DNA of 15,201 nt, taken from NCBI GenBank assembly GCA_031276435.1, contig JAISNB010000097.1, positions 1 through 15,201 of the forward strand, given 5' to 3'. The notes below the pieces were generated by a model. The model did not search any database. It saw nothing but the letters and a program-made list of their open reading frames with translations, and was not told the origin of the DNA. The translations under genes were made by a program, and so were the position numbers. Source of the stretch: Burkholderiaceae bacterium (lineage in GTDB: Bacteria; Pseudomonadota; Gammaproteobacteria; Burkholderiales; Burkholderiaceae_C). Below, in pieces: positions 8,941 through 15,201 of the stretch (position 1 is the first letter of the stretch; each line of letters begins with the position of its first letter).

Positions 8941-8970
8941 TGTTCAGGCTCCCTCTGGCGCACCGGCGGT

Positions 8971-11748
8971 TTATGGGGCCGCCAGCGCCTTGGTGACGAC
9001 TTCGCGCACGTCTTTGCTGAGGCCGGGGTTGGCGGCAACGCGGGCGATGGCGGCGCGGGCTTGGCCGCGGTAAGGTTCGGCCAGGTTGGCCCAGCGGTCA
9101 AGCGCGCGCGCCAGGCGCGCGGCCAGTTGCGGGTTGATGGCGTCGAGCGCCAGCACATGGCTGGCCCAGAAGGCGTAGCCCGCGCCGTCCGGGCGGTGGA
9201 AGGCGGCGCTGTTGCCGCCGTTGCAGTAGCCAAAGAGCAGGCTGCGTGCGCGGTTGGGGTTGCGCAGGTTGAAATCCGGGTGCTGGGCCAGTTGGCGCAC
9301 CAGCGGCAGGATGTGGCCGTCGCGGTCGGGGGCGCGCGCTTGCAGCGCAAACCATTTGTCGAGGGCCAGCGGTTCGTGGTGGAAGAGGGCGTGGTAACTT
9401 TCCAGCGCGCGCTGGGCCAGCGGGTGGCCGCTGTGGAGCAGGGCTTGCAGGGCGCCGAGCCGGTCGGTCATGTTGCTGGCGTCTTTGAAGCGTTGCAGGG
9501 CTTTGCCGGGCCAGAGGGGTTCCCACTGGTTGTCGTCTTGCGCCGCGCGGGCGCCCAGGCACAGCATGCGCAGGGCCATGTTGGCCAGAGCGCGGCGGCC
9601 CGCGCTGAAGGGGTCGCTCCGGTAGGCGCCGGTGTTGTGGTGCGCCTCCCAGGCCCATTGCCAGTCGGCGCGCAGTTGCAGGGCCAGTTGGTGTTGCATG
9701 GCGGTGCAGATGGCGTGGATGCGCTGCGGGTCGGCGTTGGTACAGCGTTCGGCCAGTTGGCTTTCGCCGGGCAGGGTGAGGGCCAGGGTTTTGAAGGCGG
9801 CGTCCAGATGCGGCGCGCGCAGCAGGTGGCGCAGCGCGTCGATGAAGGCTTGGGGCAGGGGGTTTTCAGGGATGGCGGCGGCGGTGTCGGCGGCAATCAG
9901 GCCCAGGGCGATTTTCTCGCCCAGGCGTTGCGCGGCTTCCCATTGGTTGAAGGGGTCGCTGTCGTGCGCGAGCAGGTGCAGCAGTTGCCCGGGCGTGGCC
10001 TGCCAGTGCAGCGCCACGGGGGCGGAGAAGCCGCGCAGCAGCGATGGCACGGGTTCGCTGCTGATGTGCGTGAAGGTGAGGACGGTTTGCGCCTGGGTGA
10101 GCAGGCAGGTGAGGGTGGTGGGGGTGGCGCCAGCGGTAGCGGCAGTGTCCGGGGCAGCGGGCGCGGCGGCGGCGGCCGGGCCTGCCAGGCGCAGGGGCAT
10201 GTCTTGCCCGTCCGGGCCAAGCAGGCCAAGCCGGATCGGGATGACAAAGGGTTCTTTGACGCTCTGGCCCGGTGTGGGCGGGCAGCTTTGCGAGAGGGTG
10301 AGCGTGTAGGTTTGCGCCGCGGCGTCGTAGTGGCCGCTGGCCTGGACGACGGGGGTGCCCGCCTGGCTGTACCAGCGTTTGAATTGGGGCAGCAGTGCAG
10401 GCAGGGCGCTGGCGGGGTTGGCATCGGCCATGGCCTGGGCGAAGTCGTCGCAGGTGACGGCCTGGCCGTCGTGGCGCGCGATGTACAGGTCCATGCCTTT
10501 GCGGAAACCGTCGCGGCCCAGAAGGGTTTGGTACAGGCGCACGATTTCGGCGCCTTTTTCGTAGATGGTGGTGGTGTAGAAGTTGCTGATTTCCAGGTAT
10601 TCGTCGGGCCGCACGGGGTGCGCCATGGGGCCTGCGTCTTCAGGGAATTGCGCGGCGCGCAGCGCCATGACGTTTTCGATGCGCTTGACGGCGCGCGCGC
10701 TGGGCGTGGCGGCCAGATCCATGCTGAATTCCTGGTCGCGAAAAACGGTCAGCCCTTCCTTGAGGCTGAGCTGGAACCAGTCGCGGCAGGTGACGCGGTT
10801 GCCCGTCCAGTTGTGGAAATATTCGTGGCCGATGACGCTTTCCACGCCGTCGTAGTCGGCGTCGGTGGCGGTGGCCGGTTTGGCCAGCACGTATTTGGCG
10901 TTGAAGATGTTCAGGCCCTTGTTTTCCATGGCGCCCATGTTGAAGTCGCTGGTGGCCACAACCATGAATCGCTCCAGGTCCAGCGCCAGGCCAAAGCGCG
11001 CCTCGTCCCAGAGGACGGCGTTGACCAGCGCGCGCAGGGCGTGGCCGGTTTGGTCAAGCTGGCCGGGGCGCACATAAATTTGCAGCAGGTGCTCGCGCCC
11101 CGAGCGCGTGATGATGCGCTGCTGGCGCGCAACCAGTTGGCCCGCCACAACGGCAAAGAGGTAGCAGGGTTTCTTGAACGGGTCGTGCCAGCGGGCAAAG
11201 TGGCGGCCATCGTCCAGATCGCCCGCCTCGACGAGGTTGCCGTTGGACAGCAGCACGGGGCAGAGTCGCTTGTCGGCGCGCAGCGTGACGGTGTAGGTGG
11301 ACATGACGTCGGGCCGATCCAGAAAGTAGGTGATGCGGCGAAAGCCTTCGGCCTCGCACTGGGTAAAGAACGAGCCGCCGCTCATGAACAGGCCCATGAG
11401 CTGTGTGTTTTGCGCCGGGTTGCACAGGGTGAGCAGTTCCAGATCGATGGGCGCGGGGCCTTCGGGCAGGTGTTCCAGCACCAGATGCGCGCCTTCGACG
11501 CGAAAGGCGCAGGCCTGGTCGCCAAGCAGCACGCGCGTGAGGGTCAAATCCTCGCCATCAAGCCGCAGCGGCGCGTCCGCTGGCGCCTCGGGGTTGCGGC
11601 GCAGCCGCATTTTGCTGAGCACGCGCGTTTTGGCGGGGTCCAGATCAAAGCAGAGGTCTACGCTGTCAATCCAGAACGCGGGCGGGGCGTAGTCCTGGCG
11701 GCGCACGGGTTGCGGGGCGGCTGGGTTGGGCATGTTGCTGTTTGGCAT
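8971..11748 (-). CDS. pepN: Aminopeptidase N (M1 family zinc metallopeptidase)
   Basis: PepN removes N-terminal residues from peptides in late steps of cytosolic protein turnover. The 925-aa product has the M1 exopeptidase motif GAMEN (272-276) and the zinc site HEYFH (308-312) with the third ligand E331, in the form HEXXH-x18-E. N-terminal beta-sandwich, thermolysin-like catalytic and C-terminal helical domains are all represented, and the C-terminus is intact (ending VTKALAAP). An Ala/Pro/Thr-rich low-complexity stretch lies near residues 530-550. ATG 11748 is chosen as the nearest plausible start before family-like sequence (RRQDYAPPAFWIDSVDLCFDLDPA); ATG 11733 is five codons further in. 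Neither has a clear Shine-Dalgarno. The frame stays open to 11961 but that part overlaps the methyltransferase gene and looks non-coding. The unknown three-gene block follows 30 bp downstream. Confidence 0.96.
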   Translation of the reverse strand: MPNSNMPNPAAPQPVRRQDYAPPAFWIDSVDLCFDLDPAKTRVLSKMRLRRNPEAPADAPLRLDGEDLTLTRVLLGDQACAFRVEGAHLVLEHLPEGPAPIDLELLTLCNPAQNTQLMGLFMSGGSFFTQCEAEGFRRITYFLDRPDVMSTYTVTLRADKRLCPVLLSNGNLVEAGDLDDGRHFARWHDPFKKPCYLFAVVAGQLVARQQRIITRSGREHLLQIYVRPGQLDQTGHALRALVNAVLWDEARFGLALDLERFMVVATSDFNMGAMENKGLNIFNAKYVLAKPATATDADYDGVESVIGHEYFHNWTGNRVTCRDWFQLSLKEGLTVFRDQEFSMDLAATPSARAVKRIENVMALRAAQFPEDAGPMAHPVRPDEYLEISNFYTTTIYEKGAEIVRLYQTLLGRDGFRKGMDLYIARHDGQAVTCDDFAQAMADANPASALPALLPQFKRWYSQAGTPVVQASGHYDAAAQTYTLTLSQSCPPTPGQSVKEPFVIPIRLGLLGPDGQDMPLRLAGPAAAAAPAAPDTAATAGATPTTLTCLLTQAQTVLTFTHISSEPVPSLLRGFSAPVALHWQATPGQLLHLLAHDSDPFNQWEAAQRLGEKIALGLIAADTAAAIPENPLPQAFIDALRHLLRAPHLDAAFKTLALTLPGESQLAERCTNADPQRIHAICTAMQHQLALQLRADWQWAWEAHHNTGAYRSDPFSAGRRALANMALRMLCLGARAAQDDNQWEPLWPGKALQRFKDASNMTDRLGALQALLHSGHPLAQRALESYHALFHHEPLALDKWFALQARAPDRDGHILPLVRQLAQHPDFNLRNPNRARSLLFGYCNGGNSAAFHRPDGAGYAFWASHVLALDAINPQLAARLARALDRWANLAEPYRGQARAAIARVAANPGLSKDVREVVTKALAAP

Positions 11749-11782
11749 GGGAAGAAGAAAATGTTTGTCTGGGGTGGTCTGG

Positions 11783-11811
11783 AAAAACGGCCCGCTCGCG
11801 CGGCGGCGGCG
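11783..11811 (-). terminator. Candidate intrinsic terminator after the methyltransferase gene
   Basis: On the minus strand, GCCCGC (11811-11806) and GCGGGC (11795-11790) form a 6-bp GC stem with a 10-base loop, followed two bases later by TTTTT (11787-11783). It lies about 100 bases after the methyltransferase stop and only 35 bases before the pepN ATG. GC-rich stems are common by chance in this genome, so confidence is moderate. Confidence 0.35.
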
Positions 11812-11911
11812 GGCAGCCTGTGGGGTGGAGTGTGCCCGCATTCGCCAATGGCCGCCACTGGCCGGGTGTGTGGACGGATGCCCGCTGCCGAGCAGCAGCG
11901 GCGGCGCGTTA

Positions 11912-12829
11912 TCAAGCCGGTATGTGGGGAACGGTTTTCTGGAATACAAAAATGACTTCATCGTTATTTTGCAGCATCATCCGCGTTTCAAACGACAAAT
12001 TGAAGGTGGATTTGATTTTTGCAAACATCTCGACCATGCCATCGGCTGTCCAGGCGTGAAAGTGGATGCTGAAGCCGGTTTGCTCCATTTCGGCGGCAAT
12101 TTCCTGTTCAAATGCGGCCAGTTCAGCGCCCGTGCGGCGCGGGAACAGCCCCTTGTCCATGCCGTGCGCGGCAAACACCCGGGAAAACTCCGCGTAGGCC
12201 GCCGCGCGCGACCACGCCGGGCCTTCGGTGTAATCTTTCAGGATGTGCTCGAAAGGCGTTGGCTGGCGCACGCTGTCAAAACTGTGGCGCATCTCCGGAA
12301 GGCTTAAATACAGTATGCCGCCATGCTTGAGCACGCGCAGCATGTTCCTGAAACCTTTGACAGGGTTTTCAAAATGCTCAAGCACGTGGTTGGCGATGAC
12401 GAAATCCTGCGAATAATCGCCAATTTTTGACAGACACTCGCCATCGTCAATGATGTCCGGCTGGATGACGCTGCCCATGTCGATGCCAAAATCGCCGGGC
12501 GTCAGCCCCGCGATGGTGTGCAGGCCATCCAGCGCGCCGAGGTCGTATTTGTCGACGTATTGGACCTGCGCGCCCGCGGGAAGCCGCAACGGGTACGCAA
12601 ACGCCCCGATTTCAATGCCGCGGCCCGACAGGAAAGTGCTGGCAACGGTGTACCGTGTGCTGGCGGTGTCTCCCGTCAGCGGAAAATGGTTTTCAGGCGG
12701 GGGGATGGTTTTGGGCTGGGCGTGGCGGCGGCAGTCGTCCTCAATGGTGGCCAGTTTTTCGAGTATTCTGGTCGTGCCGACCAGTTTGCGCACCAGGGCC
12801 GTGATTTTTTGCGCGATTTCAGAAGCCAT
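11912..12829 (-). CDS. Class I SAM-dependent methyltransferase (type 11-like)
   Basis: The 305-aa product has a Rossmann-type methyltransferase core: motif I GIEIGAFAYPL (71-81), an acidic residue after the next strand (YVDKYD, 91-96), the motif IV region QDFVIANHVLEH (141-152), and a GGILYLSLPE strand (170-179). The stretch TPFEHILKDYTEGPAWSR (191-208) resembles methyltransferases I know from surface-polysaccharide and glycosyltransferase clusters, where the acceptor is thought to be a sugar. The N-terminal 40 residues look helical and charged. The ATG at 12829 is preferred, with GGGG about 10 bases upstream; a TTG at 12844 would add five residues. No glycan genes are nearby, so the substrate is unknown. 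It lies 93 bp downstream of prfB on the same strand. Confidence 0.85.
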   Translation of the reverse strand: MASEIAQKITALVRKLVGTTRILEKLATIEDDCRRHAQPKTIPPPENHFPLTGDTASTRYTVASTFLSGRGIEIGAFAYPLRLPAGAQVQYVDKYDLGALDGLHTIAGLTPGDFGIDMGSVIQPDIIDDGECLSKIGDYSQDFVIANHVLEHFENPVKGFRNMLRVLKHGGILYLSLPEMRHSFDSVRQPTPFEHILKDYTEGPAWSRAAAYAEFSRVFAAHGMDKGLFPRRTGAELAAFEQEIAAEMEQTGFSIHFHAWTADGMVEMFAKIKSTFNLSFETRMMLQNNDEVIFVFQKTVPHIPA

Positions 12830-12874
12830 GATCGAATGCCCCAAAAAGAAAATTGCCTGTGGTTTTCTGGATCA

Positions 12875-12902
12875 CCGCAGCCAGCGCGCGCTGGCGGAGC
12901 GG
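12875..12902. other. GC-rich palindrome between prfB and the methyltransferase gene
   Basis: GCCAGCGCGCGCTGGC (12880-12895) is a perfect 16-bp palindrome, flanked by CCGC and GCGG arms that extend it with a small bulge. In the prfB-direction transcript it would make a strong hairpin 20 bases after the stop, without a U tract. On the + strand ATTTTT follows, but no + strand gene ends here. It may be a pausing or termination structure for prfB, or a protein-binding site. Confidence 0.4.
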
Positions 12903-12922
12903 ATTTTTGCGGCAGCCAGCCA

Positions 12923-14027
12923 TCAAACGCCGAGTTTCAGCGATGCCTCGATGAAGGCGTCCAGATCGCCGTCCAGCACTTTTTGCGTATTGCTGATTTC
13001 AACGTTGGTGCGCAAATCCTTGATGCGGCTGTTATCGAGCACGTAGCTGCGAATCTGGTGGCCCCAGCCCACATCGGTTTTGCCGTCTTCGAGCTGCTGC
13101 TGCTTTTCCATGCGCTTGCGCATTTCCAGATCGTACAGGCGCGAGCGCAGGCGGCGCCAGGCCACGTCGCGGTTGCTGTGCTGGCTGCGGCTGTCCTGGC
13201 ACTGCACCACAATGCCCGTGGGCATGTGCGTCAGGCGCACGGCCGAATCGGTCTTGTTGATGTGCTGGCCGCCCGCGCCGCTGGCGCGGTAGGTATCCAC
13301 GCGCACGTCGGCGGGGTTGATCTCGATCTCGATCGAATCGTCGATCTCCGGATACACGAACACGCTGGCAAAGCTGGTGTGGCGACCGCCCGATGAATCG
13401 AACGGGCTTTTGCGCACCAGCCGGTGCACCCCGGTTTCGGTGCGCAGCAGGCCGAAGGCGTAATCGCCCTCAACCTTGATGGTGGCGCTTTTGATGCCCG
13501 CCGTTTCACCGGGGGATTCGTCCTCAAGCGTGGTCTTGAAGCCCTTGCGCTCGGCGTACTTGAGGTACTGGCGCAGCAGCATGCTGGCCCAGTCTTGCGC
13601 CTCGGTGCCGCCAGCGCCAGCCTGAATGTCCACAAAGGCGTTGTTCGGATCGGCGGGCTGGTTGAACATGCGGCGAAATTCAAGCTGTTCGACGATGCGG
13701 GCCAGTTTGCCCGCCTCGGCCTCTATGCTTTGCAAGGCGGCCTCATCGCCCTCGTCGCGGCTCATGGAGAACAACTCGGTGTTGTCGGCCAGATCGCGCG
13801 CGAGCTTGTCGAGCACGCCCACCACATCGTCCAGCGCCTTTTTTTCCTTGCCCAGTTCCTGGGCTTTTTGCGGCGCGTTCCAGACCGCCGGATCTTCCAG
13901 CGCCGCGGTTACCGTGCGCAAACGCTCCGCCTTGGCGGCGTAGTCAAAGATACCCCCGAAGCGCGTCGGTGCGCGCGCCAAGGTCTGCAAGGCGGGCCTC
14001 GATCTGGTTGATGTGTTCTGCGTCCAT
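12923..14027 (-). CDS. prfB: Peptide chain release factor 2 (programmed +1 frameshift)
   Basis: RF2 recognises UAA and UGA stop codons and triggers peptide release. Translation starts at ATG 14027 (AGGTGA six bases upstream) and runs 27 codons to an in-frame TGA at 13946-13944. Shifting +1 at CTT, so that the next codon is GAC at 13945, continues to the stop at 12923-12925. The full product is 367 aa, close to the 365 of E. coli RF2. The anticodon-like SPF motif is at 207-209 and the catalytic GGQ at 252-254. The residue matching E. coli position 246 is Ala (RASGAGGQ), the more active form, not the Thr of K-12. The gene lies downstream of xth on the same strand. Confidence 0.97.
13943..13958 (-). 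promoter_or_regulatory. prfB: prfB programmed +1 frameshift site
   Basis: Read on the minus strand the site is CGGGGGTATCTTTGAC. It has the classical parts: an internal Shine-Dalgarno-like G tract just before the slip codon, CTT as the slippery P-site codon, and TGA followed by C, a weak termination context. When RF2 is scarce the ribosome pauses at TGA and shifts, so RF2 regulates its own synthesis. This mechanism is established in E. coli; here it is inferred from near-identity of the site. Confidence 0.95.
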
Positions 14028-14262
14028 GAAAATTCACCTGAAATATGGGGCGGCCCGCTCGTGCGCGACATGCGCAACCGGCGCGCCAAGCCCAAAAAAG
14101 AGCAGCGCATTTTCGCACGGGCTGCCATGCCACGCGCGGGCCACGCCGAATCGAAATTCACATGCCGCCGCCAGCGGGGCAGGGCAGGGCGCGATGTGCT
14201 AGCGCGCCAGCCCAGGGTGCGGGGCCGGGTGCGGGTAGGGCGTGGGTTTGCGCCAGGCGGGT
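14028..14262. other. xth-prfB intergenic region
   Basis: The 235 bp between the xth stop and the prfB start hold no convincing gene. A possible extended -10 for prfB, TGCGAAAAT, lies on the minus strand with its hexamer at 14114-14109; no -35 is evident, so this is weak. A G-rich tract with six runs of three or more G lies on the + strand at 14215-14246, and a shorter three-run tract lies at 14176-14189. Confidence 0.5.
14215..14246 (+). other. Potential G-quadruplex-forming tract
   Basis: Six runs of G (14215-14217, 14221-14224, 14227-14229, 14233-14235, 14238-14240, 14244-14246) are separated by loops of only 2-3 bases. This more than satisfies the usual G3+N1-7 rule. The G-rich strand is the template strand for xth and prfB, so the RNA would carry C runs. 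It begins 17 bases downstream of the xth stop. Confidence 0.55.
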
Positions 14263-15054
14263 TTACGCCAGTTCCAGCAGCACCGGCGCGTGGTCGCTTG
14301 GCTTGGGCCACTTGCGCGGCGCGCGATCCACGCCGCAGGCTTTCACGCGCCTGGCCAGCGCCTGACTGACCAGAATGTGATCGATGCGCAAACCCCGGTT
14401 TTTCTGGAACCCGAGCAAGCGGTAATCCCACCAGCTAAAACTGTTTGCGGGCTGCTCGAACAGCCTGAACGCATCCACCAGCCCCAACTGCAACAGCTTG
14501 CGGAAATGGTCGCGCTCCTCGGGGGTGTGGTGAATGGTGCCAGCCAGCCCCACGGGATCGAAACTGTCGCGATCTTCCGGAGCAATGTTGAAATCACCAA
14601 GCAACACCAAATGGGCATGCGCGGCCAATTCCTCGCGCAGCGCGTCGCGCAAGGCGCGCAACCAACTCATCTTGTACTCGAACTTCTCGCTGCCCGGCGC
14701 CTGACCGTTGACAAAATACGCGTTCACCACGCGCAGCGGCTCTGGCGCGCAAGGCACAGTGGCCGCCAGCACGCGCGCGGCATCATCGGCATAACCGGCA
14801 ATGCCGCGCCGCACATCGGCCAGCGCCGCGCCGCCGCCGCTGCCGCGCATCAACAAAGCCACGCCGTTGTAGGTTTTCTGGCCGAACACGGCGGCTTCGT
14901 AACCGGCGGCGCGCAAGGCATCGTAAGGAAACTTGTCCTCGGTCAGCTTAAGCTCCTGCAACGCCAGCACATCCACCGGATTGGCGGCCAGCCAGTCGAG
15001 CACATGCTGCAAGCGGACATTGAGGGAGTTGACATTCCAGGTGGCAAGTTTCAT
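14263..15054 (-). CDS. xth: Exodeoxyribonuclease III / AP endonuclease
   Basis: The 263-aa product belongs to the exonuclease III family (endonuclease/exonuclease/phosphatase fold), which cuts DNA at abasic sites and trims 3' ends in base-excision repair. Family residues are visible in order: N7 (TWNVNSLN), E34 (LQELK), Y112 (VNAYFVNG), D154 and N156 (LGDFNIAP), D225 (RIDHILVS) and the terminal D254-H255 (SDHAP). E. coli Xth is 268 aa, so length is normal. The start ATG 15054 gives the typical MKLATWNVNSLN N-terminus; the frame is open further upstream to 15189 but that part is not family-like. No strong Shine-Dalgarno is visible. A weak TATGGT hexamer on the minus strand at 15130-15125 could be a -10. 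prfB follows after 235 bp. Confidence 0.95.
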   Translation of the reverse strand: MKLATWNVNSLNVRLQHVLDWLAANPVDVLALQELKLTEDKFPYDALRAAGYEAAVFGQKTYNGVALLMRGSGGGAALADVRRGIAGYADDAARVLAATVPCAPEPLRVVNAYFVNGQAPGSEKFEYKMSWLRALRDALREELAAHAHLVLLGDFNIAPEDRDSFDPVGLAGTIHHTPEERDHFRKLLQLGLVDAFRLFEQPANSFSWWDYRLLGFQKNRGLRIDHILVSQALARRVKACGVDRAPRKWPKPSDHAPVLLELA

Positions 15055-15201
15055 GGGTATCAGGGAACCTGTTTTCAGCAAGCGCCTGGGCGGCAAGGGT
15101 GGATGGCGCTCAAGGCGTGATTTCACCATAGCGCGAGCGCCACTTTTTTTGCCGCCACCACCGCCCGGGGCTTGATGCGCGGCGCTCACGCGCGAGAAGC
15201 T

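Noticed and set aside
7063..8970. Insertion sequence or prophage remnant
   Set aside because: No transposase, integrase, terminal inverted repeats, target-site duplication or tRNA attachment site is visible at the edges.
9061..11955. A 964-codon open frame antisense to pepN
   Set aside because: Its translation is Gly/Ala/Val/Gln-rich without family motifs, while the opposite strand has full aminopeptidase N motifs. Long antisense frames without stops are expected at this GC content.
13944..13946. prfB as a pseudogene because of the in-frame TGA
   Set aside because: The TGA is part of the classical RF2 frameshift site, and both halves are otherwise intact with SPF and GGQ motifs.
14028..14431. 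Extension of the prfB second frame upstream to 14431
   Set aside because: The true start is ATG 14027 in the other frame, with AGGTGA upstream; the upstream stretch overlaps xth and is not RF2-like.

Overview
The window is a piece of a high-GC (about 65-68% in most genes) proteobacterial chromosome. ArgA, HrpA, PepN and RF2 have betaproteobacterial character; my best guess is Burkholderiales, perhaps Comamonadaceae, judged from remembered family sequence only. Most of it is ordinary housekeeping content with tightly packed genes. Many long antisense reading frames exist, but they look like GC-bias shadows.

Layout, left to right. An NADPH-dependent FMN reductase (24-584, +) is followed by dsbB (714-1247, +), which converges on argA (1279-2637, -). 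argA and the very large DEAH helicase gene hrpA (2824-7062, +) diverge from a 186-bp intergenic region. hrpA converges on a visibly AT-richer block (7096-8940, -) holding three unrecognised genes: a two-helix membrane protein of 78 aa, a 323-aa protein made of three tandem repeats of about 107 residues, and a 192-aa two-helix membrane protein with a predicted extracytoplasmic domain. This block lies directly downstream of pepN (8971-11748, -) on the same strand. Upstream of pepN come a class I SAM methyltransferase (11912-12829, -), prfB with its programmed +1 frameshift (12923-14027, -) and an exonuclease III-family gene (14263-15054, -).

The genes serve disulfide formation (dsbB), the first step of arginine synthesis (argA), RNA remodelling (hrpA), peptide turnover (pepN), translation termination (prfB) and base-excision repair (xth). 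They form no single pathway. The methyltransferase belongs to a type usually seen in polysaccharide clusters but stands alone here.

The best candidate for something undescribed is the 7.1-8.9 kb block. Its base composition differs clearly from its neighbours, its genes are coupled (an ATGA overlap and short gaps), its proteins match no family I can name, and one of them has an internal repeat that is conserved at DNA level (a 36-bp exact match between repeats 1 and 3). It sits between the 3' ends of two intact housekeeping genes, as acquired cassettes often do. Its function cannot be read from the sequence. Smaller points of interest are a G-rich six-run tract between xth and prfB, a near-leaderless start for hrpA, and an inverted repeat that contains the stop codons of both dsbB and argA.
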